Origin: DASQLQ01 sp035629935
GTDB lineage: Bacteria > Actinomycetota > CADDZG01 > WHSQ01
Reading direction: 5' to 3'
NCBI GenBank assembly: GCA_035629935.1
Contig: DASQLQ010000078.1
Coordinates: 1 to 17,616 of the forward strand
DNA: 17,616 bases
Below, piece after piece: positions 1-7,166 of the stretch (positions within the stretch are counted from its first letter, which is position 1; each line of letters opens with the position of its first letter). The notes under the pieces are model-generated. The model was not told the origin of the DNA. It was given only the letters and a program-made list of their open reading frames with translations, and ran no database searches. Both the position numbers and the translations under genes were made by a program.

Positions 1-1
1 G

Positions 2-598
2 GATGCGTTCCTGCACATCCTTCCGGAGGTCTCAGAGAGAAGCGACGGCTTCGGACTCGGTGCCTCGATCGCGGTGCTCACGGGCCTCGTGTCCTTCTTC
101 GCCCTCGAGAAGTTGCTGCACTGGCACCATGCCCACTTCCCGCACGAAGAAGTGATCCACCCGGTCGCAACGACGAACCTCGTCGGAGACGCTCTCCACA
201 ACTTCGTCGATGGCGCGATCGTTGCCTCCTCTTTCCTTGTGTCGATGCCGCTGGGGATCGCCACGTCGATCGCGGTCGCACTGCACGAGATACCTCAGGA
301 GTTGGGTGACTTCGGCATCCTGATCCACGCTGGAGTGAAACCGCGGCGCGCCCTGCTTCTGAACTTCCTCAGTGCGCTCGTCGCCGTCGCCGGCGGCTTG
401 CTTACCCTTGCGTTCGTATCGATCGCCGACGTCGAATCGCTGCTGCTTCCCTTCACGGCGGGTGCCTTCGTGTACATCGCCAGCACCGACCTTCTGCCTG
501 AGTTACACAAGGAACCGGAACCGGGGAAGTCGACCATTCAGCTGGTCGCTCTTATCGGGGGCATGGCCGTGATGGCCGCGCTACTGGTCGTCGAATGA
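2..598 (+). CDS. ZIP-family metal (zinc) transporter, 5' end outside the window
   Basis: This is the 3' part of an inner-membrane divalent metal importer of the ZIP family. The frame is open from base 2, so the true start lies upstream; the GTG at 74 is internal. Two ZIP signatures are visible in the 198 visible residues: the TM4 motif HNFVDG (about residues 66-71) and the TM5 motif HEIPQELGD (about 95-103). Their His, Asn, Asp and Glu residues form the binuclear metal site in known ZIPs. A His-rich loop (HWHHAHFPHEEVIH) lies just before TM4, as in many ZIPs. The last hydrophobic segment ends two residues before the stop. The stop overlaps the next start (ATGA), so the transporter is translationally coupled to a Fur-family gene, which points to zinc as substrate. 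Iron or manganese remain possible. Confidence 0.9.
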   Translation, partial: DAFLHILPEVSERSDGFGLGASIAVLTGLVSFFALEKLLHWHHAHFPHEEVIHPVATTNLVGDALHNFVDGAIVASSFLVSMPLGIATSIAVALHEIPQELGDFGILIHAGVKPRRALLLNFLSALVAVAGGLLTLAFVSIADVESLLLPFTAGAFVYIASTDLLPELHKEPEPGKSTIQLVALIGGMAVMAALLVVE

Positions 599-978
599 CC
601 CGCTCTACGAAGCAGCGCGCCGAGATCCTCCGGGCGCTCGAGGACGCCGACAACTTCACCACAGCCCAGGAGTTGCACGAGTCTCTGAGAGCCTCGGGGT
701 CGAGTGTGGGACTAACTACGGTCTACAGAAACCTCCAGGCTCTAGCCGCCGGCGGGTCGATCGACTCGCTAGTCACCTCCCGCGGCGAGGCCATCTACCG
801 GAAGTGCACCACCTCCGGTCACCACCATCACCTCGTTTGCACTCGCTGCAAGCGCTCGGTCGAGATCGAAGCCGGACCGATCGAAGAGTGGGTCGATTCG
901 GTCGCGCGTCGACACCGGTTCTCCGATGTGAGTCACGTAGCCGAACTATTCGGGCTTTGCGACACCTGCGCTTCCTAG
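595..978 (+). CDS. Fur-family metal-dependent repressor, probably Zur
   Basis: A 127-aa cytoplasmic repressor of the Fur family. The N-terminal winged helix (about 1-70) holds the typical TTVYRNLQAL recognition helix region (41-50). The C-terminal dimerisation domain begins with HHHHLVCTRC (76-85), the Fur/Zur metal-binding hinge, and ends with CDTC (122-125). The two CxxC pairs (C82/C85 and C122/C125) would bind structural zinc. The start ATG overlaps the stop of the ZIP gene by 4 bp. Coupling to a ZIP importer favours zinc sensing (Zur) over iron or peroxide sensing; this is inference from context. The last 33 bp overlap the 3' end of the convergent slipin gene. The operator would lie upstream of the ZIP gene, outside the window. 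Confidence 0.92.
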   Translation: MTRSTKQRAEILRALEDADNFTTAQELHESLRASGSSVGLTTVYRNLQALAAGGSIDSLVTSRGEAIYRKCTTSGHHHHLVCTRCKRSVEIEAGPIEEWVDSVARRHRFSDVSHVAELFGLCDTCAS

Positions 979-1752
979 GTCACCCGGCGAGAACGTTGAC
1001 GCGTCCTGGCCAAAAGCTGCCTGGAAGGGACGTAGGAGCTCGATGGGGATCGGGATCACAAGCGTTGAGTTCTTGTCCCCTGCGACCTCGTTAACCGTCT
1101 GCAGATAACGGAGCTGATAGGCGATCGGATGCCGGGCGATGACGGCGGCGGCCTGAGCCAACTTCTCGGACGCTTGGAACTCACCCTCGGCGATGATGAC
1201 CTTGGCGCGCTTCTCACGTTCCGCCTCGGCCTGCTTGGCCATGGCCCGCTGCATCTCCTGCGGAAGGTCTACGTCTTTGATCTCGACGAGTGCGACCTTG
1301 ACACCCCATGGATCCGTGAGGTCATCGATGATCCGCTGCAGATCCTGATTCAGGCGGTCGCGCTCCCCGAGGATCTGGTCCAACTCGACTTTGGACAGCA
1401 CGGCACGCAAGGTGGTCTGAGAGATCTGAGACGTAGCGAATAGGTAGTTCTGTACCTCGACCACGGCTTTCACCGGCTCGAAGACCTGGAAGAACACAAC
1501 GGCATTGACCCGGACGGTCACGTTGTCCTTCGTGATCACGTCCTGTGGCGGCACGTCGAGTGTGACGGTCTGGAGATTCACTTTCACCATCCGATCGATG
1601 ATCGGCACGATGAAGAACAGTCCCGGCCCCTTCGCGCCGACGACCCGACCCAGGCGAAAGATCACGCCTCGCTCGTACTCCTGGACGATCCGAATGGCGG
1701 ACGAGAGGAACATGAGCACGAAAACGATCACGGCGCCGATCACGAACGGCAT
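946..1752 (-). CDS. Slipin/stomatin-like SPFH membrane protein
   Basis: A 268-aa SPFH (stomatin/prohibitin/flotillin) protein. It has one N-terminal membrane segment (about 3-20), then the EYERGVIFRLGR start of the band-7 domain (25-36), the PGLFFIVPIIDRM turn (43-55) and a coiled region rich in A/E/K (QAEAEREKRAKVIIAEGE, 174-191), as in bacterial slipins. Such proteins form membrane-attached rings and are usually paired with an NfeD protease; here nfeD lies 41 bp upstream on the same strand. The start at 1752 has a good ribosome site (AGGAAGGGG about 6 nt before ATG). The 3' end overlaps the convergent fur-like gene by 33 bp. Family assignment is firm; the partner role is from the known nfeD-slipin pairing. 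Confidence 0.93.
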   Translation of the reverse strand: MPFVIGAVIVFVLMFLSSAIRIVQEYERGVIFRLGRVVGAKGPGLFFIVPIIDRMVKVNLQTVTLDVPPQDVITKDNVTVRVNAVVFFQVFEPVKAVVEVQNYLFATSQISQTTLRAVLSKVELDQILGERDRLNQDLQRIIDDLTDPWGVKVALVEIKDVDLPQEMQRAMAKQAEAEREKRAKVIIAEGEFQASEKLAQAAAVIARHPIAYQLRYLQTVNEVAGDKNSTLVIPIPIELLRPFQAAFGQDASTFSPGDLGSAGVAKPE

Positions 1753-1793
1753 TGGCTACCCCTTCCTTGGTAGAACCACTGGCAGTGTCGAGA

Positions 1794-3161
1794 CTACGAC
1801 TGGACTCCCTCGTGAGTCTCGTGGAACGGTTCGACCAGCAGCACCAGGCCTTCACTGGCCATCACCTTGACTTTGGATCCCGCGGCGATCCCCGTTTCCA
1901 TCGTCCGGGCCCGCCAAAGTGTCCCTTTGGTCATAACGGTGCCCTCAGGGGCGATGTCGGTCTTGGCCTCACCAACCATGCCCACGATGCCTTCGTTACC
2001 GGTGATCGGTTGCCGCAGCCGCACCCGCAACGCAGCAGTCATCACCGAGATAAAGAAGATGAGCGTCACTACAACAGCAGCGATCAACGACCACACGCCA
2101 ACCCGAAGGGTCGAAGCCACACCCGCGAACAGCAGCAGCCCGCCTGCGATGAGCGAGGCGATGCCCCCGACCGTCCACACCCCAAGCCCCGCCGTATGGA
2201 GGTCGACCAAGAAGAAGCCGACCGCCAGCACTATGAGAAGGACACCTGCCCAGTTCGTCGGCAGGACGGTGAGCGAATAGAAGCCGAGCAAGAGCGCAAC
2301 GACCCCGATGATCCCCGCCAACCCGATACCGGGGTTGTAGAGCTCGAAGATGATCCCGAACATCCCGAGGAGCAAGAGGAAGAAAGCAACATCCGGGTCG
2401 GTGATCAGATGCAAGACCCGCTCGAGGATGTTCATCTGCTGGAAGCGGATCGTGACGGTTGGGGCCCCCGTGCCGCTCGCGGCCGTCTCATCCCACGTTT
2501 CCAGGGTGACCGAACGCGAAGAGAGCTCGACGGTCTGCCCGTCGAGGGTCTCCAGAAGATCGCGCAGGCTGGAAGCGATCCCATCCACGACACCGATCTC
2601 GGCCGCCTCCTGGGCTCCGATCGCTTCCGCGTCCCGCACGGCCGACTCGGCCCAATCCGCGTTGCGACCGCGCTCGAGTGCGAGCTCCCGGATGAATGCA
2701 GCGGCGTCATTCGTTACTTTGCGTTCGAGGACCGAAGAGGTATCCGAACCGAGATTCACCGGTGACGCCGCACCTATCTCCGTAGCCTCGGCCATGTACG
2801 CCAGGTGTGCGGCATAAGTGATGAACGTTCCGGCCGACGCGGCCCTGGCCCCCTGCGGCGCAACCCAAACGATCACCGGAACCTCGGAGGCGAACATCTC
2901 CTGGATGATCTGTCGCATCGAAACGTCCAACCCGCCCGGGGTGTCCAACCGGATGACGACGGCGTGAGCTCCGGTGTCCTGAGCGCTCTGGAGTCTCGAA
3001 CGCAGATATTCGAAGTTCGTGGGATCGATGATCCCTTCGACCTCCACGACGTCGACCGCCGATGCGGGCTCTTGCGCCGTGGCGGCATGGGCCGGCACGA
3101 GGGCGGCGGCAACCAGAGTCAGCCACACCACGAGTCTCAGAGCACGTTTCACGATTCCCAT
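1794..3161 (-). CDS. NfeD-type membrane-bound serine protease (ClpP class)
   Basis: A 455-aa long-form NfeD (NfeD1b) protein. It starts with a signal peptide (about 1-29, cleavage near AHA-ATA). A ClpP/SppA-like domain follows, with VVEVEGIIDPTNFEYL (38-53), RLDTPGGL (71-78), the nucleophile Ser109 in AASAGT and the probable general-base Lys148 in ERKVTNDAAAFIREL. This Ser-Lys dyad is as described for the Pyrococcus PH1510 protease. Four to five membrane helices lie at about 256-378, then a C-terminal OB-fold NfeD domain (about 388-446). The frame stays open upstream, but ATG 3161 is preferred because it is followed by the signal peptide and preceded by GGGAGTGGGAGC. It would cut or regulate membrane proteins together with the slipin downstream. 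The first 49 bp upstream are shared with a divergent ATPase gene. Confidence 0.93.
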   Translation of the reverse strand: MGIVKRALRLVVWLTLVAAALVPAHAATAQEPASAVDVVEVEGIIDPTNFEYLRSRLQSAQDTGAHAVVIRLDTPGGLDVSMRQIIQEMFASEVPVIVWVAPQGARAASAGTFITYAAHLAYMAEATEIGAASPVNLGSDTSSVLERKVTNDAAAFIRELALERGRNADWAESAVRDAEAIGAQEAAEIGVVDGIASSLRDLLETLDGQTVELSSRSVTLETWDETAASGTGAPTVTIRFQQMNILERVLHLITDPDVAFFLLLLGMFGIIFELYNPGIGLAGIIGVVALLLGFYSLTVLPTNWAGVLLIVLAVGFFLVDLHTAGLGVWTVGGIASLIAGGLLLFAGVASTLRVGVWSLIAAVVVTLIFFISVMTAALRVRLRQPITGNEGIVGMVGEAKTDIAPEGTVMTKGTLWRARTMETGIAAGSKVKVMASEGLVLLVEPFHETHEGVQS

Positions 3162-3210
3162 GCTCCCACTCCCAGCGATCAAGACCGAACGCGTGGGGTA
3201 GAACGAAGCG
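3162..3210. promoter_or_regulatory. Divergent intergenic region between nfeD and the first ArsA-like ATPase
   Basis: Only 49 bp separate two divergent starts, so both promoters must fit here or reach into the opposite gene. On the plus strand, TAGAAC (3199-3204) lies 6 nt before the GTG at 3211, where a leaderless -10 box would sit. It is imperfect, because the last base of a TANNNT box should be T. On the minus strand the nfeD ribosome site is visible. No clear operator palindrome was seen. Confidence 0.3.
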
Positions 3211-4200
3211 GTGCAGATAGACGAGCTCCTCAAGCCCAAGATCCTGATCGTTTCCGGCAAGGGTGGTGTTGGCAAAACCACCGTCTCCGCCGCGCTCGCC
3301 GTCGTGGCCGCCCGAGCCGGACACAAGGTCTGCATAGCCGAGGTTGACCGGAAGGGAACGCTTCCTCGGTTGTTCGGGGGGGCCGAGCTCACCTACGAAC
3401 CGCGTGAGATCGCGCCCGGTGTCTGGGGGATGAACATCGTTCCCGAAGAAGCACTCGCCGAATATCTCGACGTCCAGTACCACATGAAGCGGATCTCAAA
3501 AGCGTTCACGAGCACTCACTTCGTCGACTACATAACGACCGCGGCGCCGGGGCTCAAGGACATCCTGGTGTTGGGGAAGATCTGGTATCTGGAACGCGAC
3601 CGAAGTGGACGCGCAGACGAGTTCGACACGATCATCGTCGACGCCCCCGCGGCAGGACACATGCTCACGTTCCTGTCCGCCCCCATGGGGTTGTCGGACG
3701 CACTTCGGGTTGGGCCCGTGCGGAAACAGTCCGACTGGTTGATCGAGATGCTGCGCGATCCCGAACGCACGCGCGTGCATCTCGTGACTCTCGCGGAGGA
3801 AATGCCCGTAACCGAAACGCTCGAGACTGCGGCAGCCCTGGAAGGCGAGATCGGGATCAACTCCGGCGTCGTCTTCGCTAATGCCGTTTACACGGAGCTA
3901 TTCAACGAGCAAGAAGAGAAGAATCTCGAGTCGATAATCGCAAGTGGCGACGCAGCCCCACTCGTCGAGCAAGCCCAGGCCGTGGGTCTCCGGCTGGATG
4001 ACGACGACGTCGAAGCCCTGCTCGGCTACGGACGCTTCCTGGAAGCCCGCCGCAAGATCCAGACCGAGCATCTGAGTGAGCTGCAGAAGAGGGTGGGTCA
4101 GCCGGTGGTGGAGCTTCCCTTCCTATTCTCGGCCGGACTCGCCTTGCCCGACGTCGAGAATCTCGCCGACGTGATCGAAGAGCAGGTGCAGAAGCTGTGA
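3211..4200 (+). CDS. ArsA/Get3-like ATPase, first of a pair (BagA-like)
   Basis: A 329-aa P-loop ATPase of the ArsA/Get3 family. The deviant Walker A GKGGVGKTT (16-24) keeps the signature lysine (K17) that reaches across the dimer. EVDRKGTLPRLFG (44-56) fits switch I, and FDTIIVDAPAAGHML (138-152) is Walker B plus switch II. The length is short for arsenite ArsA, and there is no arsB, arsC or arsR nearby, so arsenic transport is unlikely. In Mycobacterium the Rv3679/Rv3680 pair is arranged the same way and was described as a bacterial Get3-like complex. The GTG start is fixed by an in-frame TAG at 3199 just upstream. The stop overlaps the next start by 4 bp (GTGA), so the two subunits are probably made in equal amounts. 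Confidence 0.9.
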   Translation: MQIDELLKPKILIVSGKGGVGKTTVSAALAVVAARAGHKVCIAEVDRKGTLPRLFGGAELTYEPREIAPGVWGMNIVPEEALAEYLDVQYHMKRISKAFTSTHFVDYITTAAPGLKDILVLGKIWYLERDRSGRADEFDTIIVDAPAAGHMLTFLSAPMGLSDALRVGPVRKQSDWLIEMLRDPERTRVHLVTLAEEMPVTETLETAAALEGEIGINSGVVFANAVYTELFNEQEEKNLESIIASGDAAPLVEQAQAVGLRLDDDDVEALLGYGRFLEARRKIQTEHLSELQKRVGQPVVELPFLFSAGLALPDVENLADVIEEQVQKL

Positions 4201-5333
4201 ACGGTTCCGCCGGCGCTATCTCTCGACTGGTTCAGAAGCAGGAGATCATCGTCTGCGCGGGGGCCGGCGGCGTTGGAAAAACCACCACCGCTGCGGCGAT
4301 CGGGTTGCGCGCCGCGCTAGAAGGCAAGAAAGCCGCGGTGCTCACGATCGACCCGGCACGCCGTCTTGCCTCATCGCTCGGTCTCAAGGAACTATCAAGC
4401 GAGCCAACGAAGGTTCCGAAGACGAAGTTCTCTGCCGCCGGCTTGGAGCCGACCGGTGAGCTCTACGCAATGATGCTGGACACGAAATCCACTTTCGACA
4501 AGGTCGTCACGCGCTACGCGCCTACACCCGAACAAGCCGAGAGGATCATCGCCAACCGCTTCTATCGCAACATCTCGGGAACGCTTTCCGGAACGCAGGA
4601 ATACATGGCGATGGAGAAACTCTACGAGCTTCATTCCGAAGGCGGTTACGACGTGATCGTCATCGACACTCCCCCCACAAGAAACGCCCTCGACTTCCTA
4701 GACGCGCCGAAAAGGATGACCGACTTCTTCGAGAGCCGGGTGCTGAGATGGTTCCTCATCCCCTATATGAAGGCCGGGGGCGGGATCATGCGCGTGGCCA
4801 ACGTCGCAGCGACCACGTTCCTGAAACTGGTGAAGAGGATCGTCGGAGCCGATGTTCTCGAAGACACGGCCGAGTTCTTCGCCAACCTAGAAGGCATGTA
4901 CGACGGATTCAAACAACGGGCCCGTGACGTGGCGGCTCTGCTGAAGTCCAACGTCACATCCTTCGTCGTGGTGACCTCACCCTCGGAGGACTCCGTCTCG
5001 GAAGCCACCTTCTTCGCCGCTCGTTTGAACGAGTCCGGGCTCCCGTTCGGGGCCTTGGTCGTCAACCGGGTCCATCCCAAATACGGGGACGGGATCGGGG
5101 TCAAGCCAAGACAGTTGGCAAAACTCGAAGAGCAGGGCGAAGAGGCCCGGCTGCTGGCCAAACTCATCGACAACGAGGAAGCCTTTATGCGGGTGGTTCG
5201 GCTCGAGGAACAGAACCTCGCGGAACTAGCGCGCAAAGTCCCTCGCCACAAGTGGGTGCGTGTGCCCTACCTCGAACAAGAAGCCGTGGACTTCGAAGGT
5301 CTCGTGGCGATCGGGGATCAGTTGTTCGCCTGA
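4197..5333 (+). CDS. ArsA/Get3-like ATPase, second of a pair (BagB-like)
   Basis: A 378-aa P-loop ATPase, paralogous to its upstream neighbour. Its Walker A is GAGGVGKTT (22-30), with Ala23 where the signature lysine of the deviant Walker A normally sits. TIDPARRLASSLGL (50-63) and YDVIVIDTPPTRNALDFLDAP (151-171) are the switch I and Walker B/switch II regions. This gives an asymmetric pair: one subunit with the signature lysine and one without. A long insert rich in aromatic and hydrophobic residues (about 172-260) could form a client-binding groove, which is inference. The GTG start overlaps the upstream stop (GTGA). The family is firm; the substrate is unknown. The Mycobacterium Rv3679/Rv3680 Get3-like complex is the closest described analogue. 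Confidence 0.9.
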   Translation: MNGSAGAISRLVQKQEIIVCAGAGGVGKTTTAAAIGLRAALEGKKAAVLTIDPARRLASSLGLKELSSEPTKVPKTKFSAAGLEPTGELYAMMLDTKSTFDKVVTRYAPTPEQAERIIANRFYRNISGTLSGTQEYMAMEKLYELHSEGGYDVIVIDTPPTRNALDFLDAPKRMTDFFESRVLRWFLIPYMKAGGGIMRVANVAATTFLKLVKRIVGADVLEDTAEFFANLEGMYDGFKQRARDVAALLKSNVTSFVVVTSPSEDSVSEATFFAARLNESGLPFGALVVNRVHPKYGDGIGVKPRQLAKLEEQGEEARLLAKLIDNEEAFMRVVRLEEQNLAELARKVPRHKWVRVPYLEQEAVDFEGLVAIGDQLFA

Positions 5334-5336
5334 CGC

Positions 5337-5342
5337 TAGGAT
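5337..5342 (+). promoter_or_regulatory. Candidate -10 box for leaderless sdhC-like transcript
   Basis: TAGGAT fits the TANNNT -10 pattern and ends 7 nt before the ATG at 5350, so transcription could begin at or next to that ATG. No convincing -35 box was found 16-18 bp upstream. Confidence 0.35.
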
Positions 5343-5349
5343 GCAACCG

Positions 5350-5832
5350 ATGCTGGCTGCCAAAGCGATCGAAGGCCTCGTATTCGTCCTGACCGTCTCG
5401 GCCGGCCTCTTCGCGCTCTACATGTTCGTCGATCTACTGCGCCTCCGAAGTGGACAGAAGGGCCGCGGATACAGAGGCGGAATCGGGCAATGGTCGTGGG
5501 CTGCCCATCGGATCACCGGGGTCGGTGTCGTCGCCTTCCTGTTCGGCCACATCGTCGACACGTTCGCCGTCGGTTTCGGCCCCCAGCTGTATGACGAAAC
5601 GATCTCGCTCTACAAGCAGTGGTGGTTCATGCCCTTCGAGATCATGTTGATCGGCGCCGTGCTCTTCCACGCGCTGAACGGCCTGCGGATCATCCTGTTC
5701 GATTTCTGGCCGAATCTGGCGGTCAAGCAGAAGACCTTCGCTTACGCTGAGCTCGTGCTGTTCGCCGCCGGTTTCCTTCCCGCCGCCATCATCATGGGCC
5801 GGCACGCTTTCGAGAAATCACCCTTCAGCTAA
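5350..5832 (+). CDS. sdhC: Succinate dehydrogenase cytochrome b subunit-like (SdhC)
   Basis: A 160-aa membrane protein of the SdhC/cytochrome b556 type. It has four hydrophobic segments: about 9-30, 52-74, 93-119 and 131-150. The family features are SWAAHRITGVGVV (49-61), with the conserved HRxT/S-G entry of the quinone and heme site, and the candidate heme ligands H67 (FGHIVD) and H107 (FHALNGLRIILFDFW, 106-120). It would anchor a succinate dehydrogenase and pass electrons to quinone. No sdhA, sdhB or sdhD lies alongside; the next gene is unrelated, so the catalytic subunits must be elsewhere or start beyond view. ATG 5350 is chosen because a -10-like TAGGAT sits 7 nt before it; ATG 5341 in the same frame would add three residues. 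The stop overlaps the next ATG (TAATG). Confidence 0.85.
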   Translation: MLAAKAIEGLVFVLTVSAGLFALYMFVDLLRLRSGQKGRGYRGGIGQWSWAAHRITGVGVVAFLFGHIVDTFAVGFGPQLYDETISLYKQWWFMPFEIMLIGAVLFHALNGLRIILFDFWPNLAVKQKTFAYAELVLFAAGFLPAAIIMGRHAFEKSPFS

Positions 5833-6710
5833 TGGCTATCAGCGAGGCTTCCGCAACAGACTGGCTGCCGGGCGTTCTGGATGGCGTTGCACGTGCGCTC
5901 GCACGCCACGCGATCAAAGAAGGAGACATCCGCACGGCGAACGCCTCTCTACGGATCGAGCGAGAACAGCACGTCAAGCGGAACGTCCAAGTCTACTGGA
6001 CTCCATTCGAGGCATACATCCCCGACACATCGATCGGCCTGCACCTCGAGGTAGCTAAACCGACCGTGCACTGGGCCGAGGCATACCTGTCTCCGAACCA
6101 TCGGAACTGGGTTTTCATATTCGCCGAGCGCCCCGATGGCGAGATCCAACTCGCGTACCACGGTGATTACGCGACCCCCGCGGAAGCGATGGACATGTTC
6201 TTCTCTCTGTCTTCCTGGTACGTGCTCACTGCCACGGATAGCGCGTGGGGGGATGTCCTCTACCAGGTCGCCGACGATCTCCCGTGGGGCGAACCTCACA
6301 GAACCCTCGCCGGAGCATCCACATCTACGGCGATCCAAGAATCGCTCAAGAAGTCGACGATCTTCTGGCTCAAATGGCGAACCGATAAGGGCGAGAAAAC
6401 GATGCCCGTCTGGTTCGTTTACGACCAGAAGGCAACCCGGATCTTCGTCCTCTCCGGCGAACGGCAGCAAACGATCCCGGAGGCCGAGCAGATACGTGAG
6501 TGCGAGATCATCCTGCGGTGGAAGGGGAAGAACGCGTCTGTCGCCGAGATCCCTGCCAGCGTGCGAGTGATCCGCGGAGCCGACCCCGAATGGGACGAGG
6601 TAGCCGACAAGGTCGCCGAGAAACGGCTCAACATCCCGGGTACGCCGGAAGACACCGCTCGACGATGGAAAGACGAGTGCGTGATCCTGGAGCTGACGCT
6701 GAGGACTTAG
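5832..6710 (+). CDS. Conserved hypothetical protein, possible split-barrel (PPOX-like) C-terminus
   Basis: A 292-aa soluble protein that I do not recognise as a whole. The N-terminal part (about 10-160) is rich in Trp and Tyr (YWTPFEAYIP, 55-64; HRNWVFIFAERP, 90-101) with no known motif. The C-terminal part (about 170-290) has the look of an FMN- or F420-binding split barrel: MPVWFVYDQKATRIFVLSGE (191-210), then a strand CEIILRWKGKNASVAEIPASV (224-244), as in pyridoxamine-phosphate-oxidase-like proteins; this is a weak pattern match. It has no signal peptide or membrane segment. The start overlaps the SdhC stop by one base (TAATG), so it is translated with the SdhC-like protein and may serve the same redox or membrane task. 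It ends 13 bp from the convergent WhiB gene. Confidence 0.75.
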   Translation: MAISEASATDWLPGVLDGVARALARHAIKEGDIRTANASLRIEREQHVKRNVQVYWTPFEAYIPDTSIGLHLEVAKPTVHWAEAYLSPNHRNWVFIFAERPDGEIQLAYHGDYATPAEAMDMFFSLSSWYVLTATDSAWGDVLYQVADDLPWGEPHRTLAGASTSTAIQESLKKSTIFWLKWRTDKGEKTMPVWFVYDQKATRIFVLSGERQQTIPEAEQIRECEIILRWKGKNASVAEIPASVRVIRGADPEWDEVADKVAEKRLNIPGTPEDTARRWKDECVILELTLRT

Positions 6711-6725
6711 GAGGTTCTAAGCCTC
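6701..6725. terminator. Candidate bidirectional terminator hairpin
   Basis: GAGG (6701-6704) and CTTAG (6706-6710) pair with CTAAG (6717-6721) and CCTC (6722-6725), leaving one bulged A and a 6-nt loop. The hairpin overlaps the stop codon of the upstream gene and reaches the stop of the convergent WhiB gene. There is no clear T-run, as is common in high-GC actinobacteria. Confidence 0.4.
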
Positions 6726-6996
6726 AGACCGACACCGAAGCGGGCTGAGGAAGCAGAGTGGCGCTCTGACGCCTGCGATAGCTCCGCCTTTCCCGCTCGG
6801 TCAGTCCGCCCCACACCCCGTGATCCACAGGGGTCTCCAACGCGTAAGCAAGACAATCACGCCGAACCGGACAGGATCGGCAGATCCGCTTAGCTTCCTT
6901 GTGCTCTAGGGCACCAGGGGAAAACCACAGATCAGGGTCGAAGGATGAACAGAGTGCGTCCGCCCGCCATTCGAGTTCTTCAAGAGAAACCGCCAT
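6724..6996 (-). CDS. WhiB-family iron-sulfur transcription factor
   Basis: A 90-aa WhiB-like protein, specific to Actinobacteria and their phages. Four cysteines that would hold a [4Fe-4S] cluster are present: C16, C39, C42 (CRSC) and C48. The G[VI]WGG turn is GVWGG (60-64), followed by a basic tail (RERRSYRRR) for DNA contact. Such proteins bind the principal sigma factor and respond to redox signals or NO. It sits next to the Get3-like ATPase cluster, as whiB4 sits beside Rv3679/Rv3680 in Mycobacterium tuberculosis; orthology to whiB4 is inference. There is no Shine-Dalgarno, and TATGTT lies 6 nt upstream of the ATG, consistent with a leaderless message. Confidence 0.95.
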   Translation of the reverse strand: MAVSLEELEWRADALCSSFDPDLWFSPGALEHKEAKRICRSCPVRRDCLAYALETPVDHGVWGGLTERERRSYRRRQSATLLPQPASVSV

Positions 6997-7166
6997 GCAC
7001 TGAACATAGAGAAACGGGGCGCGGATTCCGATAGCCCACGAGGACCCTTATGAGAGGTCCCGGAGGACCATGCCCCCAGTAGAGCTAACTAGTTGAACGC
7101 CTAGTCCTTTCGACCCAGACTACGGAAAATTTCCCCATATACCCCGACCCATGGCAATCTTGGGGC
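6997..7166. promoter_or_regulatory. Divergent regulatory region between whiB and the copC-like gene
   Basis: A 170-bp spacer between two divergent starts. For whiB, TATGTT (complement of 7003-7008) is 6 nt before the ATG. For the copC-like gene, CAATCT (7155-7160) is 6 nt before the ATG, a weaker -10 candidate. Three short arms, GGACC, GGTCC and GGACC, lie within about 7040-7069; GGTCC (7056-7060) and GGACC (7065-7069) form a hairpin with a 4-nt loop. An AT-richer stretch (about 7124-7141) may help promoter opening. Confidence 0.4.

Noticed and set aside
1752..2765. A 337-codon open frame on the plus strand opposite nfeD
   Set aside because: It encodes a His/Arg/Asp-rich, low-complexity product with no motif, and lies antisense to a clear NfeD protease. 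It is a high-GC shadow frame.
3162..3392. N-terminal extension of the nfeD frame
   Set aside because: The extra 77 residues overlap the divergent ATPase gene, lack motifs and precede a clear signal peptide with its own ribosome site at 3161.
3211..5333. Arsenite-efflux (ArsA) operon
   Set aside because: No arsB, arsC, arsD or arsR is adjacent, and the pair of separate single-domain ATPases matches the Get3-like actinobacterial pair better.
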